Assembly: GCA_002360495.1 (NCBI GenBank)
Contig: DEQO01000018.1
Coordinates: 1 to 21,732 of the forward strand
Source of the DNA: Flavobacteriales bacterium UBA3364
GTDB taxonomy: Bacteria; Bacteroidota; Bacteroidia; Flavobacteriales_F; PHOS-HE28
Direction of reading: 5' to 3'
Length of the DNA stretch: 21,732 bases
Positions 13,689-20,539 of the stretch are shown in pieces (position 1 is the stretch's first letter; the number at the start of each line of letters is the position of its first letter). Made by a program: the position numbers and the translations under genes. The notes beneath the pieces are model-generated. The model did not search any database. It was not told the origin of the DNA and worked only from the letters and a program-made list of their open reading frames with translations.

Positions 13689-15703
13689 TCGTTGATCATC
13701 CGTGTGAATTCATCCTCATCGATCACCTTCACCTTCAACTCCTCCGCCTTCGTCCGCTTCGCCGGACCCATATCAGCCCCTGCCAGAACGAAGCTGGTCT
13801 TGCTGCTGATGGACCCGGACACCTTCCCTCCGTTCCTTTCAATGGCCTCCTTCACGCCATCGCGGCTGAAGTTGCGGAAAACACCGGAGACCACGAAGGT
13901 CAGGCCTTTCAGCTTGTCCCCGACAGGACCGGCCGCGGAAGCTTCGACTTCCATGCGAAGCCCGCGGGCCTTGAGCCGGTCCACGATGTCCCGGTTACCC
14001 TGGACAGCGAAGAAATCGATGATGCTCTGGGCGATCACGGTCCCGACCTCATCGATCCCGACCAGTTCCAAGAGCTGCATCCGTGCCAACTTGTCCATGC
14101 TTCCGACCGACCGCGCTATCTTCTTCGCCACGGTTTCGCCCACATGCCGGATCCCGATGGCGAACAGCACCTGCTCGAACGGGATGCTCTTGCTGGCCTC
14201 GATCCCATCGATGAGCTGCGCAGCGCTTTTCTCACCCCAACCCTTGCCGAGCCGAAGCAGTTGCTCCTTATCAAGTTCGTAGAGGTCGGCTACATCGTGG
14301 ATCAATCCTTCCCGCACCAGTTCAGCGACCGTTCCACCGCCAAGGCCATCGATCGCCATCATCTTCCGACCAACGAAATGCTCTATTCGCCCGACGATCT
14401 GCGGCGGACAAGCGTGTTCGTTCGGGCAGTAGTGCTGGGCCTCCCCTTCATACCGAACGAGGTCCGTGCCGCATTCGGGGCAGCGATGAGGAAAGATCAC
14501 GTGCGTGGCCCCGGCCTCTCGCCGATCCAATTCAACACCCACGATCTTCGGGATGATCTCGCCGCCCTTCTCCACCTTCACATGATCACCGATATGCAGG
14601 TCGAGCTTCGCGATCTGGTCGGCATTGTGCAGTGACGCCCGCTTCACCGTGGTGCCCGCGAGCAAGACGGGCTCCAGGTTCGCGACCGGCGTTATGGCCC
14701 CGGTCCTTCCCACCTGGTAGGTGACCTCGTTCAACCGGGTGACCGCCTGCTCCGCCTGGAACTTGTATGCGATGGCCCAGCGCGGGCTTTTGGCGGTGGT
14801 GCCGAGCTCTTCCTGGATGCGAAGATCATCCACCTTGATCACGATGCCATCGATGTCCATCTCCAACCCATGCCGCGCCTGACCCCAATGCTCGATGAAG
14901 GCCATGATGCCCTCCACATTATCGGTACGTTCGATGAAACGCCGCTCGGGGTCCGGGGTCTTGAAGCCCCATGTATGGGCGGCCCGCATGTTCTCGAAGT
15001 GGCTGCGCGTAGGCAACCGATCACCCTGCAAAGTGTATATGAAGTTGTCCAGTCCCCGCCTGGCGACATCCTTCGGGTCCTGTTGCTTCAATGAGCCGGC
15101 CGCCGTATTCCGTGGGTTCGCGTAGAGTTCCAGTCCTTGTTTCGCCCGTTCCGCGTTCAACTTGTCGAATTGTGCCCGCATGAAGAGGATCTCGCCGCGT
15201 GCTTCGAATTCATTCGGGAAATCGCCGCGCAACTTCAACGGGATCGCTCCCACGGTGCGCACGTTCGCGGTGATATCATCGCCCTTCTCGCCATCGCCAC
15301 GGGTGACCCCCCTGACCAATTCCCCATCCTTGTAACTGAGGCTGATGGCGACACCATCATACTTCAGCTCCATCACATACATCGTGGTACCGATCTCCTT
15401 TTCGACCCGCGCCACGAAGTCGGCGACCTCCTGGCGGCTGTACGAATTGCTCAGTGAGAGCATGGGAAACCGGTGCGCCACCGTGGCGAACTCCTTGGTG
15501 ATATCGCCACCAACGCGTTGTGTCGGGCTGTTGGCCGAGGCGAACTCCGGCCATTCCCTTTCCAATGCCTCGAGTTCCTTCAAGGTCCGGTCGAACTCCT
15601 GATCGGAGATAACGGGCGCTGCCAGTACGTAGTAGCGGTGGTTGTGCGCCTCCAGTTCGAGGGACAACTGCTCAATTCGCTTGCGTGCTTGTTCACGATC
15701 CAT
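13685..15703 (-). CDS. ligA: NAD-dependent DNA ligase LigA
   Basis: 672 residues starting at the ATG at 15703; a longer frame from 15730 adds an unlikely nine-residue extension. Domains in order: Ia (about 1-70) with YYVLAAPVISDQEFD for NAD binding; nucleotidyltransferase core with the catalytic lysine K114 in ELKYDG, and TRGDGEKGDDIT; OB-fold; a Zn finger with four cysteines (CPEC, a 14-residue gap, then CPNEHAC); helix-hairpin-helix region; and a C-terminal BRCT domain (GLTFVVSGVFRNFSRDG). It seals nicks using NAD in replication and repair. The 5' end overlaps the preceding outer-membrane gene by 11 bp and the 3' end overlaps the DUF6913-like gene by 4 bp. No key residue is missing. Confidence 0.98.
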   Translation of the reverse strand: MDREQARKRIEQLSLELEAHNHRYYVLAAPVISDQEFDRTLKELEALEREWPEFASANSPTQRVGGDITKEFATVAHRFPMLSLSNSYSRQEVADFVARVEKEIGTTMYVMELKYDGVAISLSYKDGELVRGVTRGDGEKGDDITANVRTVGAIPLKLRGDFPNEFEARGEILFMRAQFDKLNAERAKQGLELYANPRNTAAGSLKQQDPKDVARRGLDNFIYTLQGDRLPTRSHFENMRAAHTWGFKTPDPERRFIERTDNVEGIMAFIEHWGQARHGLEMDIDGIVIKVDDLRIQEELGTTAKSPRWAIAYKFQAEQAVTRLNEVTYQVGRTGAITPVANLEPVLLAGTTVKRASLHNADQIAKLDLHIGDHVKVEKGGEIIPKIVGVELDRREAGATHVIFPHRCPECGTDLVRYEGEAQHYCPNEHACPPQIVGRIEHFVGRKMMAIDGLGGGTVAELVREGLIHDVADLYELDKEQLLRLGKGWGEKSAAQLIDGIEASKSIPFEQVLFAIGIRHVGETVAKKIARSVGSMDKLARMQLLELVGIDEVGTVIAQSIIDFFAVQGNRDIVDRLKARGLRMEVEASAAGPVGDKLKGLTFVVSGVFRNFSRDGVKEAIERNGGKVSGSISSKTSFVLAGADMGPAKRTKAEELKVKVIDEDEFTRMINE

Positions 15704-16340
15704 TGCCTTCCTGCAATCTGCGCCGTACACGTTTCACCACCTCGCCGAAACGCACTCCGACCTTGGCGTACCAGGTCCAATCGCTCAACGTCAAGGTGGC
15801 CTCCGGATCGGCTGCGAGCACATAGCGATATCCACCGCCGACACCGATGAACACGAACCAGAAGAGGTTGTAATCCGCATGGAGCGTGGCCTCGATCGGG
15901 ACCAGTTCGTTCACGCCGTAGGCGACCTCCGCTCCTGTGCTGTCGAGATAACTTGTCTTGTAGTTCCCAAGTCCTACGGATATCGGGATGCCGACCTGCC
16001 AACGCCGTACATCGATGAGCAATCGTTCATAGGAAAGACCGGTGTAGTTGAAGCGCGTGTAGAACTCGCGAACACCCAGTTCACCAAGATCGACGGCCGG
16101 CTGTATATACGGATCACCAAGTCCGTAGAAGCCGAGCGCGACAATGTCCTTTCCACGCTGCGCGCCGAACCGGATCCCATTGAAGCGGACCGAGGCATTG
16201 TTCACATACGTGCGCCGGGCATCGAAGTTCAGGATCACCTTGAATGCCGCTCTCCGCTTGGTGGTATCGTTGGCGACCGTGCCCGTAGCGTTGACGCCGA
16301 ACGGCACCAGTAGCAAAAGCATGTGGACCCACATCCTCAT
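15693..16340 (-). CDS. Putative outer-membrane protein with signal peptide
   Basis: A 215-residue protein. The N-terminus MRMWVHMLLLLVPFGVNATG is a signal peptide. The rest is rich in alternating aromatic and polar residues (ALGFYGLGDPYIQPAVDLG, VREFYTRFNYTGLSYERLL, FWFVFIGVGGGYRYVLAADP) and ends near the C-terminus with the strand-like WTWYAKVGVRF, as expected for a beta-barrel or beta-rich outer-membrane protein. The final residues are basic (VVKRVRRRLQEG), unlike the usual barrel end. No family is recognised. The ATG overlaps the prmC stop by 4 bp and the 3' end overlaps ligA, so it is translationally embedded in the operon. Confidence 0.7.
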   Translation of the reverse strand: MRMWVHMLLLLVPFGVNATGTVANDTTKRRAAFKVILNFDARRTYVNNASVRFNGIRFGAQRGKDIVALGFYGLGDPYIQPAVDLGELGVREFYTRFNYTGLSYERLLIDVRRWQVGIPISVGLGNYKTSYLDSTGAEVAYGVNELVPIEATLHADYNLFWFVFIGVGGGYRYVLAADPEATLTLSDWTWYAKVGVRFGEVVKRVRRRLQEGNGS

Positions 16341-17194
16341 CGCACGGCACGGATGAAACGATCGGAGCCACTGAGATCATCGATCACAGTGACATCATGG
16401 AAACCCATGGAACGCAGCACTGTGGCGGCCGCCGATGTGTACAAATGATGTCCTTCGAACCAGAGCTGGCCGCCCGGCACCAAGGCGCGTGCAGCCTTTT
16501 CGCCGATGGTACGGTAGAAGAGCACGGGATCGTCGCCGTCCACGAAGAGCGCACCGTGCGGTTCGTGATCACGCACATGCGGGGCCAATGTCGTTTCCTC
16601 CGAGCGCGGTATGTACGGTGGATTGCTTACGATCAAGTCGCAGGCATCGGGAAAAGCCGTGTCCGCGTGCAAGACATCACTTCGTACCCAGCGTATGTCC
16701 ATTCCAGTGGCTTCACCATTGGCGCGGGCGATGCGCAGCGCATCTTCCGAGATGTCCGTGCCCATCACGTCCGCCTGCGGAAATAGTTCCTTCAACGCCA
16801 ATGCGATGCAGCCACTACCAGTGCCTACATCGACGACCCTTTGGAAAGTCCTGCCTTGCCGCCCGATCATGTCCACCAACTCCTCCGTTTCCGGACGCGG
16901 GATCAGAACGCCCGGCCCGACCCTTATGGAAAGCCCCATGAACTGGACCTTGCCCAGGACATATTGGAGTGGTTCTCCGTCGCGTAGTCGGGTCAACGGT
17001 GCATAGACCTTCAGCAGTTCCGATCCGCTCAATACTTCCGTCCTGTTAACCTCCAACTGGCCGGTGTCCCAACCGAACGTCCCCTGGAAGACCGCACGCG
17101 CTATGGCGGTGGCTTCGCGAGCGCCGTACAGCCCGATGAGCTCGGAACGGTACAGCTCCAGCAAGGAACCCACGGTATGATCGGCTTGGCGCAT
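16337..17194 (-). CDS. prmC: Peptide chain release factor N5-glutamine methyltransferase
   Basis: A 285-residue protein from the ATG at 17194. The N-terminal domain (1-75) is followed by PLQYVLGKVQFMGL (76-89) and VLIPRPETEELVD (96-108), then SAM motif I VVDVGTGSGCIALAL (120-134) and the catalytic NPPY (191-194) in LIVSNPPYIPRSE. These are diagnostic of PrmC, which methylates the glutamine of the GGQ motif of release factors RF1 and RF2. A longer frame to 17560 runs over ribD and is not coding. It is the first gene of the minus-strand operon, with a perfect -7 element in front, and is divergent from ribD with 101 bases between the starts. Confidence 0.96.
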   Translation of the reverse strand: MRQADHTVGSLLELYRSELIGLYGAREATAIARAVFQGTFGWDTGQLEVNRTEVLSGSELLKVYAPLTRLRDGEPLQYVLGKVQFMGLSIRVGPGVLIPRPETEELVDMIGRQGRTFQRVVDVGTGSGCIALALKELFPQADVMGTDISEDALRIARANGEATGMDIRWVRSDVLHADTAFPDACDLIVSNPPYIPRSEETTLAPHVRDHEPHGALFVDGDDPVLFYRTIGEKAARALVPGGQLWFEGHHLYTSAAATVLRSMGFHDVTVIDDLSGSDRFIRAVR

Positions 17195-17219
17195 CCTGTT
17201 CTTTATAGCAGGGAGTGCG

Positions 17220-17227
17220 CAAAAGTA
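17220..17227 (-). promoter_or_regulatory. -7 promoter element of the prmC operon
   Basis: Read on the minus strand the bases are TACTTTTG, an exact match to TAnnTTTG, ending 26 bases before the prmC ATG. No -33 TTTG is visible at the usual distance. It could drive the whole prmC to exonuclease run. Confidence 0.55.
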
Positions 17228-17252
17228 GCCGCGGGGAAGGTGGTGTATGATG

Positions 17253-17260
17253 CACCTTTG
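17253..17260 (+). promoter_or_regulatory. Possible -7 element of ribD
   Basis: CACCTTTG differs from TAnnTTTG at the first base only and lies 36 bases before the ribD ATG. No -33 element is clear. Confidence 0.3.
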
Positions 17261-17295
17261 CCGACCGGAACAACGCTCCCCGTCCTCACCTGACC

Positions 17296-18363
17296 ATGCG
17301 CGCCGTGGACGATACCATATGGATGCGACGCTGTCTGCAACTCGCTTCGCTGGGAGCGGATCGAGCGGCACCGAATCCCATGGTGGGTGCCGTACTGGTG
17401 CAAGGCGAACACATTCTCGCGGAGGGATGGCATGAACGGTTCGGAGGGCCGCATGCGGAAGTTCAATGCCTGCGTGTGTTCGGGGACGGACCGATCCCGG
17501 AGGACGCCATACTCTACGTGAACCTTGAGCCTTGCGCGCACCACGGAAAGACACCGCCATGCGCCGACCTTTTGGTGGAACGTGGTGTGAAGCACGTCGT
17601 CATCGGGCAACGCGATCCATTCCCCGCAGTGGCCGGGAAGGGTGTTTCCATATTGCGGTCGGCCGGGATCATGGTGACCGAAGACGTTCTTCATGAGGAA
17701 TGTCGTTGGATGCAACGCCGCTTCCTCACTTCGGTGGATGATGGCCGACCGTACATCATACTCAAGTGGGCAAGGTCAATGGACGGCTTTCTTGACCAGC
17801 ACCCCAGGACCGCTCGTAAGGTGCAGCGCATCAGTGGCCCGGCCACCGACGTGCTCGTTCACCGCTGGCGCAGCGAGGAGCAGGCCATCGTGGTCGGTAG
17901 CAGGACCGTTCTCAACGATGACCCTTCGCTTACCGTGCGCCATGTCGAAGGGCGACAGCCATTGCGGGTGGTGATCGACAGGAAGTCCGTTACCCCATCG
18001 AACAGCGCGGTCTACAATGATGCCGCCCCGACACTTCTGCTGACCGGAGGCAAGCGTGATGACGTTGGTGTCGAGCAGCTCGTGATCCCGGGAACGGAAG
18101 ATCCGATAGCCGCGCTGTTGAACGCCCTGCATGAACGATCGATCCGCTCCGTGCTCGTGGAAGGGGGCGCAGAACTACTTGGTCATTTCATCAGGGCGGA
18201 CCTGTGGGATGAGGCACGCGTGATCACCGGTTCTGCGCAGTTCGGTGCAGGCACGCCGGGCCCTTCGTTGAAGGTGGCACCGGTGCGGACAATATCGAGC
18301 GGGGACGACCGCATCGATCTATTCACCAATGGCGACAGACCATTCGCAACATGGGATCGGTGA
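17296..18363 (+). CDS. ribD: Bifunctional diaminohydroxyphosphoribosylaminopyrimidine deaminase / reductase
   Basis: A 355-residue two-domain enzyme of riboflavin synthesis. The N-terminal deaminase (about 1-145) has the zinc-binding residues HAE (53-55) and PCAHHGKTPPC with C80 and C89; NPMVGAVLV at 27-35 is also typical. The C-terminal reductase (about 148-355) starts RPYIILKWARSMDGFL and contains VVGSRTVLNDDPSLTVR and VLVEGGAELLGHF, where NADPH and substrate bind. It catalyses two consecutive steps from the GTP-derived pyrimidine. It is the first gene of a + strand run with the EamA gene overlapping its 3' end by 13 bp. No FMN riboswitch is visible, and the 101-base leader region is too short to hold one. 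Confidence 0.97.
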   Translation: MRAVDDTIWMRRCLQLASLGADRAAPNPMVGAVLVQGEHILAEGWHERFGGPHAEVQCLRVFGDGPIPEDAILYVNLEPCAHHGKTPPCADLLVERGVKHVVIGQRDPFPAVAGKGVSILRSAGIMVTEDVLHEECRWMQRRFLTSVDDGRPYIILKWARSMDGFLDQHPRTARKVQRISGPATDVLVHRWRSEEQAIVVGSRTVLNDDPSLTVRHVEGRQPLRVVIDRKSVTPSNSAVYNDAAPTLLLTGGKRDDVGVEQLVIPGTEDPIAALLNALHERSIRSVLVEGGAELLGHFIRADLWDEARVITGSAQFGAGTPGPSLKVAPVRTISSGDDRIDLFTNGDRPFATWDR

Positions 18364-19205
18364 TCCTTGCTGCGTTGTGCGTGGCGGGGTTCGCGCTGAT
18401 CTTCCGCCTGTTCGAACGATACGCGGTCCCGTTACTACCGGCCATCGCCATCAACTATTCCGTGTCCTTCTGTTGTGGTCTGCTGATGGCTCCACCGTGG
18501 AAGGTCGTCGGAACGACCTCACTACTCGTCCCCGCCGGACTTTTGGGCGCGCTCTTCGTCCTGATCTTCCTCCTCAGCGGGCTTTCCGCGAAACTGGCCG
18601 GTGCCGCACGGACCACGATCGCCGGGCGCATGAGCCTGGTACTGACGATCGCCGGTGCGGTGATCCTGTTCGATGAGCAGGTCGGACCGCTCCGCTCGCT
18701 GGGCATTGCCATTGCACTCGTGGGCCTGGTCCTCGTTTCGGTGACGAAGGATGAGCACACGAGCCAGAGATCATGGCTACTTCCCCTGGCCATTTTCCTG
18801 TGCAGCGGCGTTGCGGATATCGCGGTCACCTTCACGCAACGGACATTGACCACACCAGCGAACACCGAAGTATTCCCGACGTTGTGTTTCGCCGCTTCCA
18901 CTGTCGTAAGCATCAGCGTATTGTACGTCCGCCGCGAACACGCCGCGCTGCGTCAAGCCAGGACATGGATCGGCGGCGGCGTTCTGGGTTTCGTGAACTA
19001 CGCATCACTGCTGTTCCTGCTGCGCGCACTTGGTTCCGGCGAACTCCCCGCCAGCGCGATCTTTCCGTTGATGAACATCTTCGCCATCCTCATTGCCACG
19101 GGGTGCGCGATCCTCCTTTTCCGGGAACGGCTCAGTATTCGACAGTGGTGCGGTATCGCCTTGTGCGTGGCATCGCTGCTATTGATCATGCGCACGGAGG
19201 CATGA
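18351..19205 (+). CDS. EamA/DMT-family transporter
   Basis: A 284-residue protein with about ten membrane helices in two similar halves, the standard layout of EamA/DMT permeases. The first half ends with a helix pair around GRMSLVLTIAGAVILFDEQV and the next helix LRSLGIAIALVGLVLVSV; the second half mirrors this with IFPLMNIFAILIATGCAILL, then FRERLSIRQWCGIALCVASL. The matching EQV and RERLS turns support the repeat. The substrate of DMT proteins cannot be read from sequence. The start overlaps ribD by 13 bp and the stop overlaps the YigZ gene by 4 bp. Because some EamA-type proteins (RibN) carry riboflavin, a role in flavin movement is a reasonable guess. Confidence 0.85.
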   Translation: MGSVILAALCVAGFALIFRLFERYAVPLLPAIAINYSVSFCCGLLMAPPWKVVGTTSLLVPAGLLGALFVLIFLLSGLSAKLAGAARTTIAGRMSLVLTIAGAVILFDEQVGPLRSLGIAIALVGLVLVSVTKDEHTSQRSWLLPLAIFLCSGVADIAVTFTQRTLTTPANTEVFPTLCFAASTVVSISVLYVRREHAALRQARTWIGGGVLGFVNYASLLFLLRALGSGELPASAIFPLMNIFAILIATGCAILLFRERLSIRQWCGIALCVASLLLIMRTEA

Positions 19206-19801
19206 ACGCCGATCGATACCGGACGCTCGGCGGAAGAAGTGCAGGTATCCACCGTATGCTGGCGAGCAAGTTCATCGGATACGCATTCCCGATCCCGAAC
19301 GAAGAGGCGTTCAGAACGGAAGCCGAGCGGATCGCGAAAGAGCATCCAACGGCGCGGCATCATTGTTACGGCTGGGTGCTGGACAATACCGGTGGTCGCT
19401 TCCGGGCGAGCGACGATGGTGAGCCGAACGGAACGGCCGGAAAGCCCATCCTGCGCCAGCTGCAGGCACTGGACCTTACGTACTGCGCAGTTGTCGTAGT
19501 CCGCTATTTCGGAGGAACGTTGCTCGGGAAGCCGGGCTTGATCCATGCATACGGCGAAACTGCACGGCTGGCCCTTGCGGAAGCGAGCATCATCGAACGC
19601 GTGGTGATGGAGCGTTGGACGCTCGAATGTGGATACGATCGGTTCGATGTCGTGAAGTCGGATATCCTGCTGAACGAAGGCATTGTCGTGGAGTGCACCT
19701 TCACTGAACGATGCAGCGTCGAGTTCGAACTTCCCATCGGCCACCTCCCTGTGCTGGAAGCCAAGTGGGGACTGCTCGGCATACGTGTCGCTCCTCGCTA
19801 A
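19202..19801 (+). CDS. YigZ/IMPACT family protein
   Basis: A 199-residue protein starting at the ATG that overlaps the EamA stop. The UPF0029/IMPACT N-terminal domain is marked by ASKFIGYAFPIPNEEAF, then HHCYGWVLDN, SDDGEPNGTAGKPIL and VVVRYFGGTLLGKPGLIHAY. The C-terminal part has a small ferredoxin-like domain (ERWTLECGYDRFDVVKSDIL). The family is widespread and the eukaryotic IMPACT relative acts on translation control; the bacterial role is unclear. A longer frame starting at 18773 lies within the EamA gene and is not coding. The last four bases are shared with the convergent thioesterase (TAA and TAG stops overlap). Confidence 0.93.
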   Translation: MNADRYRTLGGRSAGIHRMLASKFIGYAFPIPNEEAFRTEAERIAKEHPTARHHCYGWVLDNTGGRFRASDDGEPNGTAGKPILRQLQALDLTYCAVVVVRYFGGTLLGKPGLIHAYGETARLALAEASIIERVVMERWTLECGYDRFDVVKSDILLNEGIVVECTFTERCSVEFELPIGHLPVLEAKWGLLGIRVAPR

Positions 19802-20208
19802 CGGCCGAAATGCACGGACAACATCGCCAGCAATTCGTCCGGCGCGCGGCGCGGTCGCATCGTCGTGCGGTCCACGAAGACGAGCGTGGTCGATGCCTCG
19901 CAGAGCAACGTTCCGGCTTCGTTCCGTAGTTCGTAGTTGAACACCATTCTCACCGATGGCACCTGCGCAATGATGGTCCGAATGGTGAGCAGATCGTCGT
20001 ACCGCGCGGGTTGGTGGTAGGTGATCCTCAGGTCGTGTACCGGGAGCATCACGCCTTCCTCCTCCAACCGCCTGTACGCGAAACCCAGACTGCGCAAGGC
20101 TTCCACACGGCCCACTTCGAGGTACTCGGCATAGTCGCCATAGTACACATAGCCCATCTGGTCGGTTTCTCCATACCGGACCCGCACACTTGTGTCGTGC
20201 TTGAACAT
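19798..20208 (-). CDS. YbgC-like acyl-CoA thioesterase (hotdog fold)
   Basis: 136 residues from the ATG at 20208, MFKHDTSVRVRYGETDQMGY; a longer frame to 20337 adds a low-quality extension. The motif RYGETDQMGYVYYGDYAEYL has the catalytic aspartate D16 of 4HBT-type thioesterases and the usual YY-x-x-Y-x-E-Y. The second part (HQPARYDDLLTIRTIIAQV) completes a single hotdog domain. It probably hydrolyses acyl-CoA thioesters in the cytoplasm; the preferred chain is not predictable. It is convergent with the YigZ gene, sharing 4 bases, and divergent from dnaA across 331 bases. Confidence 0.9.
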   Translation of the reverse strand: MFKHDTSVRVRYGETDQMGYVYYGDYAEYLEVGRVEALRSLGFAYRRLEEEGVMLPVHDLRITYHQPARYDDLLTIRTIIAQVPSVRMVFNYELRNEAGTLLCEASTTLVFVDRTTMRPRRAPDELLAMLSVHFGR

Positions 20209-20539
20209 GGCCGGGAAGGTAGTGGTCAACGGCGTTTTCCAATGCTCTCCATCCGGCTTGCTCGGTGCCGTTCCGGTATCGTAACTTTCCGTGCCGTTCG
20301 ACGACACGCCATCGCATGTACCCGTCCACTTCACCAAGCCGTCCGCCGCTTCGTCCGATGCGTCGACGTGCGTTGGCGCGACCGGTCAATGCTGTTCCCG
20401 CAAAGTCGCGCGGGGCAAGGGTTGCAGCCATTCGTCACGGACGGGACACTGCAAATGGAATTTTCATCACCTGCAAGTGTTCGCAACTTTTGTTTTTCAC
20501 TTTCTTCGATCCATATTTGCCCCCTTGCCGCACGGAACA
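20209..20539. other. 331-base intergenic region upstream of dnaA
   Basis: No convincing gene: the open frames here are short, low-complexity shadows. The last 80 bases are markedly richer in A and T than the surroundings, with runs such as TTTTGTTTTTCAC, and hold the dnaA promoter. A second promoter-like pair lies near the left end: TTG (20258-20260), 21 bases, TAACTTTC (20282-20289), pointing toward dnaA. No exact DnaA box was found; TTTTTCACT (20492-20501 area) is one base from the relaxed consensus. No terminator or small RNA is clear. Confidence 0.5.
20489..20519 (+). promoter_or_regulatory. dnaA promoter (-33 TTTG / -7 CATATTTG)
   Basis: TTTG (20489-20492), a 19-base spacer and CATATTTG (20512-20519), one base from TAnnTTTG, form the best two-part Bacteroidota promoter in the window. 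The transcript would start near 20525, which leaves about 15 bases before the ATG at 20540 and about 84 before the alternative at 20609. Confidence 0.6.

Noticed and set aside
17195..17560. N-terminal extension of prmC to 17560
   Set aside because: It runs opposite ribD, has no family resemblance, and the ATG at 17194 gives the normal PrmC length with a promoter in front.
20209..20337. N-terminal extension of the thioesterase to 20337
   Set aside because: Low-quality residues outside the hotdog domain; the ATG at 20208 gives the usual family length.
18998..20431. A 477-residue open frame on the minus strand across EamA, YigZ and the thioesterase
   Set aside because: It overlaps three genes with recognisable families, is arginine-rich with no domain, and arises from third-position GC bias.
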